This document shows positions 20,937 to 31,774 of a stretch of DNA of 64,000 nucleotides, one piece after another; the first letter of the stretch is position 1, and each line of letters opens with the position of its first letter. The position numbers were made by a program, and so were the translations under genes. The notes under the pieces were generated by a model, which had not been told where the DNA came from, did not search any database, and saw nothing but the letters and a program-made list of their open reading frames with translations. Source of the stretch: Ostrinia nubilalis (Eukaryota; Arthropoda; Insecta; Lepidoptera; Crambidae); contig NC_087110.1 of NCBI RefSeq assembly GCF_963855985.1, forward strand, positions 6,873,001 to 6,937,000. Reading direction: 5' to 3'.

Positions 20937-22125
20937 GAGGTGTCTGTACGAGATTAGAATGGCTCTCAAACAGCTGAAAAACAACAAGGCACCGGGCGAT
21001 GATGGAATCACGGCTGAGCTTCTGAAAGCAGGCGGAACGCCGGTACTAAAGGCTCTTTAGAAGCTATTCGATTCTGTCATCCTTGAGGGAAAAACGCCTA
21101 CGGCATGGCACAGAAGTGTGGTGATACTCTTCTTCAAAAAAGGCAACAAAACCTTGTTGAAGAATTTATTTTTTACCCATCTCACTTCTGATTCTGTTTT
21201 TGAGAGTCATCACGAATGGTTTCACGCGACATCTAGCCTCCCGAACAAACCGGTTTCCGATAAGGCTTTAGTACGATAGACCACATACTTATCTATGGCA
21301 AAAAACTGAGGAAAATAATCAGCAACTTTGTCTGGCATTTGTGGTCTATGAGAAAGACTTCTCTCTTCAAGCTACAGTCTTTCCAACGGTGCCAAATCTA
21401 CTATATAAAAATAAGTCGGGTTTTCCTCCCTGACGCTATAACTCCAGAACGCACGAACCTATTTCCACGGTTTTGCATTCGTTGGAAAGGTCTCGGGCTC
21501 CGTGAGGTTTATAGCAAAGAAAATTCGGGAAAAGGGGGTAAAACAGGATCCACTTGTACGAAAACGCCACAATGTCAGTCCGTCTCCGGGATCAGGAGTC
21601 CAGTTGCAGCGAGGGGTCAGACAGGGAATGTCATATTTCTAAAACTGTTCACTACCACCCTGGAAGATGTTTTCAAGCTTCTGGACTGGAGCGGATTGGG
21701 AATAAATATCATCGGCGAGTCTGTACATCACCCATCTTTGATTCGCGGACGATATCGTAGTCATGGCTGAGACCGTGGAGGATCTAAGCTCAATGCTCGA
21801 TTGCCTCAATAGAGCATCTCAACAAATGGGTCTTTAATGGACAAGACAAAACTCATGTCAAATGCCGTGATGTACCCACTCCTCTGAAGATTGGAGACAC
21901 TATAAGTTGTCTGATGGCCGCTGGGGCAGGAAAGTTCTTGAGTGGCGACCACGAGCTGGAAGACGCAGCGTGGGCAAGCCTCCCACTAGGTGGACCGATG
22001 ATCTGGTGAAGGTCGCGGCAGGTGCCTGTATGCGAGCGGCACAGGACCGGTCTTTGTGGAAATCCTTGGGGGAGGCCGTTGTCCAGCAGTGGACGAAACG
22101 AACGACCGAGTCTTTATTTTATTAG
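20937..22125 (+). pseudogene. RTE-type non-LTR element, degraded and internally interrupted
   Basis: The reading starts EIRMALKQLKNNKAPGDDGI and continues AELLKAGGTP and LKKGN-like RT block phrases to about 21165. It resumes near 21250 (STIDHI, LCLAFV-like), is interrupted at about 21385-21545 by an unrelated repeat, then shows RT remnants to 21895 ([15 protein letters not shown] in a shifted frame). The C-terminus is at 21907-22125 (DGRWGRKVLEWRPRAGRRSV, PPTRWTDDLVKVAAG, SLWKSLGEAVVQQWT). Stops, frameshifts and deletions make it non-functional. Confidence 0.85.
21385..21548. repeat. Repeat inserted in the RTE relic
   Basis: 'ataactccagaacgcacgaa' through 'gggaaaagggggtaaaacag' interrupts the RTE reading. 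Its style matches a dispersed lepidopteran repeat, but no second copy was found in this window. Confidence 0.4.
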
Positions 22126-23394
22126 ATTGGTATATTAAGATCTAAAAGTGGGTGCCATATCTTAATTTTTGATTGAATAACAAGCGATCTCAGCAATTAT
22201 TTTGTAATACTTGTTTCATTTACCCCTTGGCCATTTGGGAAAGTTCATCATGAAAGCGTTATTGGCTTATGATAAGCGCAGTATAATTGTATTATTACTG
22301 CGCATTTAAAGTTTTGATAAATTATTTTGATTCACACTCCCACTCATAAATGCAGTAAGTTGTAAAGATACGGCGCATATATTACGTTGTAAGAACTAAA
22401 ATTTAAATCAATCATTTAACACATGTACCGTAAGTAACGAAAACTACTGATAAACGCAGTAAGGAACAATCATACTGCATTCATGGGTAGTAAGTATCGA
22501 ACGAAAACTTAGTTAATCCATAATATAAACAGTTTTTTAATAATTTTAAATACAAAATATTAATTAAAATACAAAAACCTCATATAAAAATAAACTTTGA
22601 GTTTAGCTCTATAAGCCCATATATTTTTTTTTACAAATATTTGCGTAACTAATTGTAGACACCCCAAAATAAAATTTCAACTTTGATCGCGTTTTTCTCG
22701 AAACTGTTCACGTGTTACTTACTGCGTTTATAAATTGTGCGGCAGTGCTGCTATGGCTATTGCGGCTTTATTCCAGGCACCCATCGAAATATAAGTAACT
22801 TATAATTATAAATTCGTTCTAAAACTACACTCAATTAATGAAACCAAGCTTGTTATAATATGGCAACAGGTTACCCTCTTAAACTATATAGACTTTAAAA
22901 TAAGTTATTCATAATAATAATAATATTATAAAGTCATTATATCTATTTCGCAACAATAGGCACTCCACTTCACCACAAACTTCACTGTCTACCGATTATG
23001 GCTTAGGGGATAATATTAGAACGCTGATAGACAGACAGACAGCGGAGTTAATAAGGTTCCTCTCGCAAAATATGTTTTGGTTACGAATAAAATAGATAAC
23101 TGATTCTCCACGAGCTCATGAAGAAAGTCAATTGGGCTGTTTCTCTGGCTACTCATAAAAAATCTAAACACATGCATAAATTAATCTATTATCATGGTTT
23201 GCTCCCGAAGTAAATCTAACTACTACTACTTTAACTAATTTTGGCGCGCGGCGCTACGTGTGAATGTGTTTACTCGGGCGACTACCATCGCATCATTGTC
23301 ACACATAGCTCTGCAAAGATGAGTTGAAGTCCTATATGTAGGATATGACTATTAATTACCTATCAAAATTATCTAACTCTGGATTTCTTCACAG

Positions 23395-23510
23395 GTCCCA
23401 GGCTTCACAGCGAACCACGTGACGAATTTCAGTAACGGCTACGCCTCCAGTCTCGCGACGCTGGAGCTGGAAGCTGCAGCGTTGTCGCCCGTGCCTACAC
23501 TTATGATACG
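23395..23510 (+). CDS. beat-like protein, exon: middle of Ig domain 2
   Basis: The exon starts after TTCACAG (ends 23394) in phase 0 and reads VPGFTANHVTNFSNGYASSL then ATLELEAAALSPVPTLMIR. Its donor is CG|GTAAGG (23510/23511), phase 2. It covers the middle strands of the second Ig domain, with one sequon (NFS). The alternating hydrophobic ending 'A-L-E-L ... L-M-I-R-C' leads into the second Ig cysteine, which sits at the start of the next exon. This exon position is consistent with beat genes, where the second Ig domain is split by introns. Confidence 0.86.
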
Positions 23511-24025
23511 GTAAGGAATCTAATAACTATATTTTTACGACAAGAAAGTTCTTGGGAAATCCAACTATGTAAAAAAACGTATACTGCTGGACATCTAATC
23601 CTCGCAGGATTTCCACAAGGACCGGACAAGGCACTTCCCGCGAACTTCACCTTTACCTTCACTTGTTGATCCACCGATCTTTTACCTAACTACACTACGT
23701 TTTCTTCCGGCTTCGTTCGCCATTCGAGAGCTTTTCTGCCTCAACGGTCATCAGTTCATATTAGGCCTATATTATGAAGAGATAATCGGGTCGAGCTTCA
23801 CCTGGAATCCCCAACCACAAAAGAACCATAATATATCCTATTTCCAAATGATGACACAAGAATGATGCTTACTGCGGGCGCCCGTCGCACAGTCGCGACA
23901 GCAATATAATTACGCGCGAGCGATAAGGATGGGTAGCTTGGGGTCATTGGACAAAATTCTACGTGCTCAGAGACCGGGCTTTAGTCATCTAGATCTCAAG
24001 TTTATTACTATTATTTTGTCCACAG
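23511..24025 (+). other. Intron 3 of the beat-like gene (515 bp)
   Basis: GTAAGG at 23511 to 'tgtccacag' ending 24025. Contains 'ggatttccacaaggaccgg' and 'cttcggcttcgttcgcc'-like pieces near 23610-23740 that look like a degraded RTE 3' fragment in reverse orientation. Nothing else. Confidence 0.7.
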
Positions 24026-24129
24026 ATGTGAAGCGTCGATATTTGACGTGTGGAAATCGACGAGCCACACGATCATCTTGAGAGAGAGAAGTGCCAACCC
24101 TGCTTCTGCGTTAGGAAGAAGTTTTACGG
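24026..24129 (+). CDS. beat-like protein, exon: end of Ig domain 2 and juxtamembrane stalk
   Basis: Base A24026 completes Arg with CG from 23509-23510. The frame then reads CEASIFDVWKSTSHTIILRE and RSANPASALGRSFTG. The cysteine is the second of Ig domain 2, followed by 'A-S-I-x-D-V-(Y/W)', the phrase expected at this place in beat proteins. The residues after it form a short stalk. The donor is G|GTAAAT at 24129/24130, phase 1. Confidence 0.87.
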
Positions 24130-25394
24130 GTAAATACTACCTAAATTAAAATAATACCTACCTAACCTAGAGGTATTTTTTTCCTTTATTAGTTCGCTTA
24201 ATTTTAAAAAATATAGTTAAAAAGTAGGGCGCCTGAAAATTAGAGGTGTAAGGAAGCGCTGCAGTAACGCCTCAGTGACGCGCTTGCCGCACCACTGCTA
24301 TAGTCTATCCAATATAGCTTGATTAGAATGACGGCTGTCAAACGAATGTGACTAGTGATGGGTATGTTTCGTACGGTTCACATAGATGTATCGATAAGTT
24401 TTCGAAAAAATGATATGAAAAAATGCACCCAATTTTTCTTCATATATCTTTATTCATAAAAATGACAATTATGATTTAAATTTAAAGACAGTAAAATTTA
24501 AAATTCATGTCAAGGGTGTACAACCTAAGTCGTAGTCATTATCATCAGTGTTCTTCAGTGGTTTTTTCCTCTCGCTAGAGGGCGGTGGACATCTCTTCTA
24601 GAGCAACGGTGCTATGAATACCCAAAAAATTACCGGTGATTGATTTCCGATGTTTGATTATTTAAGAATGAAATGTTTTTTCGTTTTTAATAGTGAACAT
24701 TTAGAAAAACGTATAACTTGACTTAAATATGTTAAAAAATTAGTTAGAAAAAAAATTTGTTAAATATGTTTAAAAAATAGTTTTAATTTAATATGACATT
24801 TGTCGATATGTCCCAACACTAACATTTTTGTAACTCGAGATAACCTTGTAGAGACGTCGTTAATACTCTAGCTTGATTTTTATAATTTCGAATTACTACT
24901 TATTGGTGTAATTTAACGCTGCATTTACACGAAATTATCATTTTTATTGGAAGCACTGTCGTCGAAAATATTGTTTGTAGGTCAGACGTGAATTATTTCT
25001 TGTCCGCCAATATTTAGCTCTCATTGATCGCTACTACAAAGTTATGTCGTTACTTTTGATGACAGCTGTCATTCTAATCAAGCTATGTTGGATAGACTAT
25101 AGTTTTACTACAATTTCTATAAGCGTAGTTGCAATGCCACTACAGTTTGCGTTTGTCACAGTCAAAAAGGCGCCAGTGAAGAAGTCATTTTCTTTAGACA
25201 ATGAAACAAGAAGCTATTTCGTTCTTGAGTTATAATTCAATATTGTTGATGTTTCGATTGAGTTTATGAAAGTAACAACTCATAAGGATATTGATTTTTT
25301 TGAAACTAGTAATGCAATTAAATTCTTCTTCTTCTTCTTTTTCTGCCTTGATTTTAACCTGAAATTAATCTAATTTATTTTTTTTCTTTTACAG
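24130..25394 (+). other. Intron 4 of the beat-like gene (1265 bp)
   Basis: GTAAAT at 24130 to 'cttttacag' ending 25394. A long pyrimidine tract (25325-25393) precedes the acceptor. Most of it is the MITE at 24298-25102. Confidence 0.8.
24298..25102. mobile_element. MITE with 43-bp inverted ends in intron 4
   Basis: 24298-24340 (ctatagtctatccaatatag onward) and 25060-25102 are inverted repeats of 43 bp with two mismatches. The 805-bp interior has no protein-like frame. The ends 'ctaTAgtc' are compatible with a TA target, not proven. Confidence 0.8.
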
Positions 25395-25495
25395 GTGCCG
25401 CAACAGAAACGTGCTTACCAACAATAATGGTATTATTATTACAAATATTCTTACAGTTCTTGTTAGGTAGTTACACGGAAACCTCGATTAGATAG
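25395..25495 (+). CDS. beat-like protein, last coding exon with hydrophobic C-terminus
   Basis: GT at 25395-25396 completes Gly; the frame reads AATETCLPTIMVLLLQIFLQ then FLLGSYTETSIR and stops at TAG 25493-25495. The run IMVLLLQIFLQFLL is a hydrophobic tail with only a few polar residues after it. This fits either a GPI-anchor signal (small residues GAAT just before it as possible attachment sites) or a C-terminal membrane segment. The protein would thus be held at the outer cell surface. The five visible exons total 196 codons plus the stop, without internal stops, supporting a functional gene. Confidence 0.84.
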
Positions 25496-26395
25496 CTTAC
25501 TTAGCTCATGTAGGTATTTAGTTAATAAAGGCATTAAGTTAATATACGACTTTGGTAACGAGATGCATGTCGTTTGTCATTCACATTTTTTTTAAATTTG
25601 TCTAAAGCATTTTATTTTTTTTAATAACACTCATTTTCTTAATTGGTTTTAACCAATTTAAAATACATGCTGATAAAAAAATAAAAATTTGGAAACATGC
25701 TGATAACATAGAACTTTGTTATTTTTACCCGATTGCGCCAGAAAGAGGGTTATGTTTTTAGTTAGTTCGTTATTTATGTAATCAGATGACATGCGTCTTG
25801 CTAACAATGTCTAGTAAGTTAATCATAATGTGTTATACGAGTAGTTCATCTCAGGGTTTAAACATTTATTTGAAAATTGTACTAAATGTAATGTTAAGGC
25901 CTAAGAGTTCTCTTTAGAACTATAACTTTTAATTTATTATTAAAATCTAAATTTACTTGGGAGATAAGTATGTCAATGTTTTTTTTGTTTATCACTAATT
26001 GTGATTGTTTTGATTTGTAACATAAATTATTCTGTTATGTTACACACAAAATATGATTCTCAAATCGTTTAAAAAAATAGAAACGACTTGTTTCAGCAAT
26101 AAATATAAAATAACACCAATATAAATGAAAAAATATTGAAGCAGGAAACAATTATTTCAATAATCAGGGATCATCATGGAAGCATTGTTCATTAAACAAA
26201 TACATTATTTATAAGTTTTAGATTTGTTTATTATTAGGAAACATGATGTTAACATAGACTGATTATATTGAGTAATTTAAATTGTACATAAAGTTATAAG
26301 AATTAGTAAGTTGTTTGTACATATTCGTAAGCATCTCTTTTGTATTCATGTTATTCATTGAATTGTGTAATAAAACTTGAAATGGTCAAAACTTG
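25496..26395 (+). other. Probable 3' UTR of the beat-like gene
   Basis: AT-rich, stop-dense sequence after the TAG. AATAAA at 26369-26374 is followed by 'acttgttttta', a plausible cleavage region. Other AATAAA-like sites further right (about 27256, 27356) cannot be excluded. Confidence 0.5.
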
Positions 26396-28350
26396 TTTTT
26401 ATTGGAGCGAATTTTCATTATTTCTATTATTGTTGATGGTAATATCGTTACTGAATTTAGTATAATTTTATAATTATGTATAAAAAGGGCCCTAAAGTAG
26501 TCCCTTGTCTAACTCCTTCCGCTAGTTCTATGGAATATATTGTAAATATGAGTTTGACTGTACAGATTGTCTTATTGTTTAGTCCCAATTTTAGTAAATT
26601 GTTTTTAACCTATTCCTATTTATATTCTATGAATTATTTGAAAAAATACGAAGTATAATAGAGTAAGATGCTATGTCGAAATCTCAGTTACCCTTTGTTA
26701 AAAATTCTTGTTAAATAAAAACAGTAAAAATTTATTTTATATCGAATTAATTCGTCCTCTTTCTTGAGATTTGTTAACATTTTCACAATGTTTATTAAAA
26801 TATTTGTAATTATTAAGACAAGGCTGTGTTTTAAGGTTAACTTAAAAGAATACATGTAATAATCTCACTCGTTATTTAATTCAATTTAGTTGATTTGTTA
26901 GGTAAAGAAAGTGATGGTGCATAAATTAATTATAATAATGACAATGTTGTGTGTTACACTATATTATTAGTAAACTTTGTATATAGATTAGACCAAAACA
27001 TAATATCCAGAGAATACATAAATAGGTGGTGATGTTACGTCAGTTACTGAGAAGTTTAAAAATAAAGTTTTTGATTGTATTCTTTAAATCAATTATTTAT
27101 AAAATTATAATCTCTGTTGACGGTTAAAATTAACTTTTACTATTGTCCGTTTGTTTTTGGTTAAAGGACTTTAAGCAATAAAATCATCCGTGTGATTGTT
27201 TATAAAAAAAACGTTAAAAGATTTTTAATTCTCAGTAACATTGAACTATACATGAAATAAAATTTATTGTACCTTTCTCCAGTTACGTTCGCCTAATTGT
27301 GCATTAAAACAAAAGTGATTTTAGTATATTGTATTTGTTTAAGTGAAAAAGTAATAATAAAGGGAGTAATGATTGTAATTATGTTGCGTTTTAATCTTCC
27401 TTCTTTCTAAACTTATAAGAAATATTTTTATTTGTAGTGCAACAGCTTGTGTGTGGGAGATTTAGAATGTGACATTGACATACTTACATATCATTATCAT
27501 TACAGATATTGTTTGGAGGCCTCGGTTTCTTAACCCTTTACAAAAATTAAATTGTGTCGGCTCGTAATATTTTAATAACTCAATATTCATTTTAACTCAA
27601 AAAATCTTTTTATTTTCCCTTTACTTTTTACACCCAGAAAATAACTCTTTTTTATTGCTCCAGTCACAAAAGCATAAAAAGGTCGAAAGCTGAAAAAATT
27701 CCAACTGTATCTCCATAGGACTGGCACAATGACGCCGCACGAAAAGGCAACAATAAAAATTCTGAAACGGTTTTCAAACGAAGAAACAAAGCAGGTATGG
27801 ACAGAGCTTAATCACAATCAGACAATATATTTTGTTGAAAAAACACTCTTATTACAACTAGGTAATAAGATCAGATAATTGTCTAAATAAGTCGATGTGC
27901 CGTCATCTGTACAAACCACCGTTGTAAAGCCTCGGACGCACTGGAGACAAAATGCACCTTAGAGTAGGCCCACACCGTTGATTTTTAGTTGGCCGATAGT
28001 TGTGTCCAATTTTAATTTGTATGAAGAATCGGCCAAATCGAATCGGCGTAGTGTGCACTCTTCAATGATAAATAAAAAAACATGTTGCAACGTTGCTATC
28101 CCAAAAAATACTGGGCGGGCACGCAGAACTGACGGCGGTAAGGTTCAAGGTTCGGAAATGGATGCAAGTGCAACATGGAGTATGCACAAAGTGGAAGGTG
28201 ACCAGGCCCCTCTTTCCGGGGCCCCGCGACTGAGGGGGCCCCCATCTGCTAATAAGACCTTTTTCCAGATGATAAGGGCCCCCCTTAATCTTTAAAATCT
28301 TTAAATGCCCAGGGTAATAGTAGGTTAAAGACGGCCCTGAAGGTGACCTT
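26396..28350. other. Intergenic stretch, no gene recognised
   Basis: AT-rich. A 50-codon frame at 27729 (MTPHEKATIKILKRF...) has no family resemblance that I can name. Bases 27955-28080 and the G+C-rich 28195-28290 ('ccggggccccgcgactg') look repeat-like, but no second copy was found here. Confidence 0.45.
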
Positions 28351-28354
28351 ATAA

Positions 28355-28535
28355 ATTAATAAAGGTTGCAGGAAGGCGCTGGATGCAGGCCGCCACCAAC
28401 CGGCCATTGTGGAAATCTTTGGGGGAGGCCCATGTTCAGCAGTGGACGTCCTATGGTTGAAATTAATTATAATAATGATTGGGGGAGGCCTATGTTCAGC
28501 AGTAGACAACCTATGTCTGAAATGGTGATGAAGAT
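28355..28535 (+). mobile_element. Two RTE 3' ends in tandem
   Basis: 'caggaaggcgctggatgcag' to 'cagcagtggacgtcctatgg' (28368-28455), then a second terminus 'tgggggaggcctatgttcag' to 'cagcagtagacaacctatg' (28480-28520). Both are 5'-truncated, + strand. Confidence 0.75.
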
Positions 28536-28639
28536 AAAGTAACTGTACTGACTGTGCATTATTTTTGGTAGAAAGTGGCCCTAATGAAATAAAATTACCA
28601 TGGCTTGGCTGTTCTGCTTGCCCCTTACCCCGTGTTCAA

Positions 28640-28780
28640 ATCACGTGAGAGAGGGCGCGGGTGTCCTATGAATAGGTCTGCTCGCGAGTGATAATAACTC
28701 ATCGATTGTTTATTTCGTTTGCAGCTTTCTGTATTTCGTTTTAGGTTTTAGATGAGTCTGTGCTGAGGAAAAATTAGTTT
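28640..28780 (+). repeat. SINE-like repeat sharing 'gataataactcatcgattgt' with 29268
   Basis: The phrase 'gataataactcatcgattgt' occurs at about 28691 and again at about 29269, with related flanks ('taggtctgctcgcgag' and 'gagacctgctcccgac'). 'gtgttcaaatcacgtgaga' near 28633 may be a decayed B box. Confidence 0.45.
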
Positions 28781-28965
28781 ATGAAAGCTCGTTATGATAT
28801 TTTGAATAATTTTATTTGTTTTTACACTGAAATCAACTTTTAACTGTCTACTTATACGTTTTAATTTTTTACTATTTGTTCAGCAGTGAACGGTAATAAG
28901 TGGAATTAGAACCACGACTTTGACGAATAATAGATTTCGTAGCGGTTACAATGACAATAACTTTA

Positions 28966-29200
28966 CTCCGGGACAACTTGACCTTCACTGGTTGGGTTTT
29001 CATTGGCGGTCAAGCTGTCGGGCCGTCCTGGCTCACTCAGGAGTTGCATAGGTGGGAATTAGAAGTGGGAATAGTCTCACTGTAAATCCTGCCTTCACAG
29101 GAGTTGCAGCGGTGGGAACGAAAGGTGAGAACAGTCCCGCTGTAAATCACGGCTACACAGGAGTTGCAGCGGTGGGAACGAGAGGTGGGAATAGTCTCGT
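28966..29200 (+). repeat. Dispersed repeat with a 60-bp tandem array
   Basis: Units of exactly 60 bp start 'gagttgca' at 29041, 29101 and 29161 (the last partial, to about 29200). The preceding part (28970-29040, 'gacaacttgaccttcactgg') and one unit recur reversed at 31236-31350, and a shorter reversed piece at 60143-60195. The 60-bp unit keeps frame on both strands, but I see no protein family. Confidence 0.75.
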
Positions 29201-29592
29201 GTCCTGTTCGTTCTATTTGTACCATGTTTGTTTTTTCTTCCCGTGCGTGAATAGAGACCTGCTCCCGACCGATAATAACTCATCGATTGTTTACTGGGTC
29301 TCTGAGTGTTTTTTGTTTATTATTAATTTCAACGGGTTTTTCAATTAACGGCTTCTTTTGATTCGGGTTAAGTGTGTTTTCTTTATTATGAATTCTACTG
29401 AACTGTGATTGGTTAGGAGTTTCACTGGTTAGTATAATTATTATCTTTTAATTTATATTGTCAGAGGTTGATGTGAAGCAGAGAAAATATTCATACGGTA
29501 AATCTCAAATTGCTTAGTTGAGGGCTGAGTCGATGAATATAATAGATACTTAATTAAACAACCACACAAAACAGACACAATAAAATTCATAA

Positions 29593-29715
29593 ATCCACCC
29601 ACAAGGTGGACAGACGACCTCATAAAGGTAGCAGGAACGCGCTGGATGCAAACCGCTACCAACCGGTCAATCTGAAAATCATTGGAAAAGGGTATGTTCA
29701 GCAGTGGATTTCCTG
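29593..29715 (+). mobile_element. RTE 3'-end fragment
   Basis: 'cacccacaaggtggacagac' to 'gttcagcagtggatttcctg': a 5'-truncated copy of the same terminus as at 44180-44336. Confidence 0.75.
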
Positions 29716-29719
29716 TTAC

Positions 29720-31230
29720 TGTTATGATCATGAATCGAAACAGCACATATTAGTCGTCTTATCGCTTGGATGGGATAGGAGGATAGAAGTGGACAAAAAT
29801 TGAAATGAACACATCTCAATATCTTTCATCTTGAAACCACTATAAGAAAGGGGTTGAGATATAGTATCTAGATTTAAAAAACAAATCCTGTTTGCTTTGG
29901 AACTATTTTAGAGGAAAAAGCATTAGTTTGGTACCACTTCATAGAACAGATAAAGCATTGTTCTTTGTCAAACTTTCTGAAGCTGACCCAATCTCTGAAC
30001 CAGTAATAGATTACGTGTCCAACTATGTCAAATGTACTTTTTAAAACTGCAGTCAATTCCAAAGTTCTAGAGTTCGACAAAATCACAAATCTCTTGTTTC
30101 TACGTGGCGTGGTCGAAATACCAGATAAGTTTGCTTAGACGTTGTGTCTTTGTGTTAAAGTTTAATTTCGCAAAAAGTGCAGCGTCAGCGGCAGAATTCC
30201 ACTTGCAGTTCGCTCGAGAACATTTTAAGCTAAACTATGCAATCTTATGTAGTTGAAATAGAAGCTATTTTGTAATAAAATGTATAGCCTGGTGTGCTGT
30301 TGTACAGAGGATTCTCTGATAACGTTTCCACAGTAGTGGGTTTTGGATTTATTGCTGTTGGCCAGTCAAGTTGGAACTGTCGTTTAACAATTTTGATCAA
30401 TGATAATCGGGTATAGTCCAACGATTTTGAAACGTTAAGTGACAAAAATCTAAAACTAACAACCCAATATTGATAGTAGCGCCATCCTGTAAATGTCTTA
30501 TTTACTTATTATGATTGTCCAAGGTGGCAATATTCGGAACTATTTTCTAGTTTAACCATACATACTATCCAATAGCGCCCGTCTTTCAATGTCATAGTTG
30601 AGACGGTTCATTCAGTGTAGGACACCTATAGAATTTATAAATAAGTTGATATGTTTTTCAGAATAATATCAGGGTGTTAAGAAAACTTAATTTGCCAAAA
30701 TACAGTGTTAATAACGGGTTTTCCAATAGAGGCCATTTTTCTTCAAACGTGGGTATAGAGCCCACTGTTAGATAGACTGACGAACTCAAAGAAGATAATT
30801 AATAAGAGTAAAAAACGGGGGATCATTTTTGAAGATTGTGTGTGGCTTACGTACAGCAGTGAACTAACCAAGTTAGACTGTCAAAAAATATTTTTAGAAA
30901 TTGGTGTTTTTTAAGTTAATAAAGTATTCAGTTGGGGGAGGCCTTTGTCCAGCAGTGGATGTCATTTGGTTTCACGATTTCCTTAAACTTTTAAAGTGCT
31001 TCCGAGTCCAAGTACCTTCGAAGTTACATGAAAAATATCCCGAACACACCTCCGCAAACCTTAACTTTGTTAAAACATAATAATTGCTTGCACAAACTTT
31101 GAGTATTCCAAAGAAAAACAATTATTTTCCCTAATTGCTCCGTATCCTCGAGTTCTTTTCCATGAAACAACAATTTCTTATTTTAGATCTATTTTTATGC
31201 TGTTTTGATTTACATGAATATGTTACAGTC
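29720..31230. other. Intergenic stretch, mostly unrecognised
   Basis: One very short RTE 3' end at 30930-30970 ('ggaggcctttgtccagcagt'). No other feature seen. Confidence 0.5.
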
Positions 31231-31235
31231 AAAAG

Positions 31236-31355
31236 GGCGTTACGAGACTATTCCCACCTCTCGTACCTACCGCTGCAACTCCTGTGTAGCCAGGATCTAC
31301 AGCTTGACCGCCAATAAAAAACAACCAGTGAAGGTCAAGTTTGTCCCGGGGGAAA
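31236..31355 (-). repeat. Reverse copy of the 28966-29200 repeat
   Basis: 'gagactattcccacctctcg' through 'caaccagtgaaggtcaagtt' is the complement of a single unit plus the leading part of the array at 28966-29200. Confidence 0.75.
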
Positions 31356-31569
31356 GTTAAACTGTCATTGGACCCGAAACGAAATTAATCAGAAGAACAT
31401 AGAAGGAGTTTGAAGTTGAAGAACCAAGGGAGTTAGTCAAAACCACTTTTAGCTACAAAAACAGTCAATAATGCTTTCGCTATCTTAGTACCAACAGACA
31501 ACGGCACAATATATTAAGTACTGACATAATATGTTATGTAGCTGCAATAATAGGTGCTATAGTATAACA

Positions 31570-31700
31570 ACGACTAGCTATGCCCGCGACTTCGTACGCG
31601 TGAAAATAGTTTGAATAATATGTTTCTTTACTGCTCCGCCCCTATTGGCTATTTGGGTAATCTTATAGCCTAAAGCCAAAAATAATGTAAATGTATAAAT
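31570..31700. repeat. Helitron-like family member
   Basis: Begins 'gactagctatgcccgcgact' and continues 'tcgtacgcgtgaaaatag', then 'tattggctatttgggtaatc'. Related text occurs at 63340. Confidence 0.6.
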
Positions 31701-31774
31701 GTAATCGTAAAAGTGCTTTTTAAAAGCGTACTTGCATAGTTAAATGAGTTTTATGAGTTTTTTTTAAGCCGTGT

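Larger units (their letters stand above)
20344..22745. repeat. Inner inverted-repeat unit dense in 'cgcagtaa' motifs
   Basis: 20344-20373 and 22716-22745 are exact 30-bp inverted repeats containing 'ataaacgcagtaagta'. Between about 20360-20830 and 22270-22480, variants of (a)cgcagtaa or its complement occur roughly fourteen times, often as facing pairs (for example near 20366/20380, 20755/20783, 22276/22302, 22453/22474). The two motif clusters flank the RTE relic. Dense subterminal motifs are usual transposase-binding arrangements in DNA transposons, but the family is not recognised. Confidence 0.6.
18659..22787. mobile_element. 4.1-kb element with perfect 29-bp inverted ends
   Basis: 18659-18687 (tcgatgggtgcctggaataa onward) and 22759-22787 are exact inverted repeats of 29 bp. 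The 8 bases outside are 'aatacaaa' and 'aatataag', 6 of 8 alike, so an old 8-bp duplication is possible but not certain. No transposase frame is present. A nested RTE relic (20937-22125) and a second inverted-repeat pair (20344-20373/22716-22745) lie inside. Confidence 0.6.
16278..23394 (+). other. Intron 2 of the beat-like gene (7.1 kb)
   Basis: GTAAGC at 16278 to 'ttcttcacag' ending 23394. Besides the listed elements, 18960-20340 and 22788-23394 hold only AT-rich sequence. 'cgcttttgcccgcggct' near 19190 is one more end of the Helitron-like family. Confidence 0.8.

Noticed and set aside
27729..27878. A 50-codon frame starting MTPHEKATIKILKRF with a GTATGG donor-like site
   Set aside because: No recognisable domain and no acceptor or partner exon; consistent with chance.
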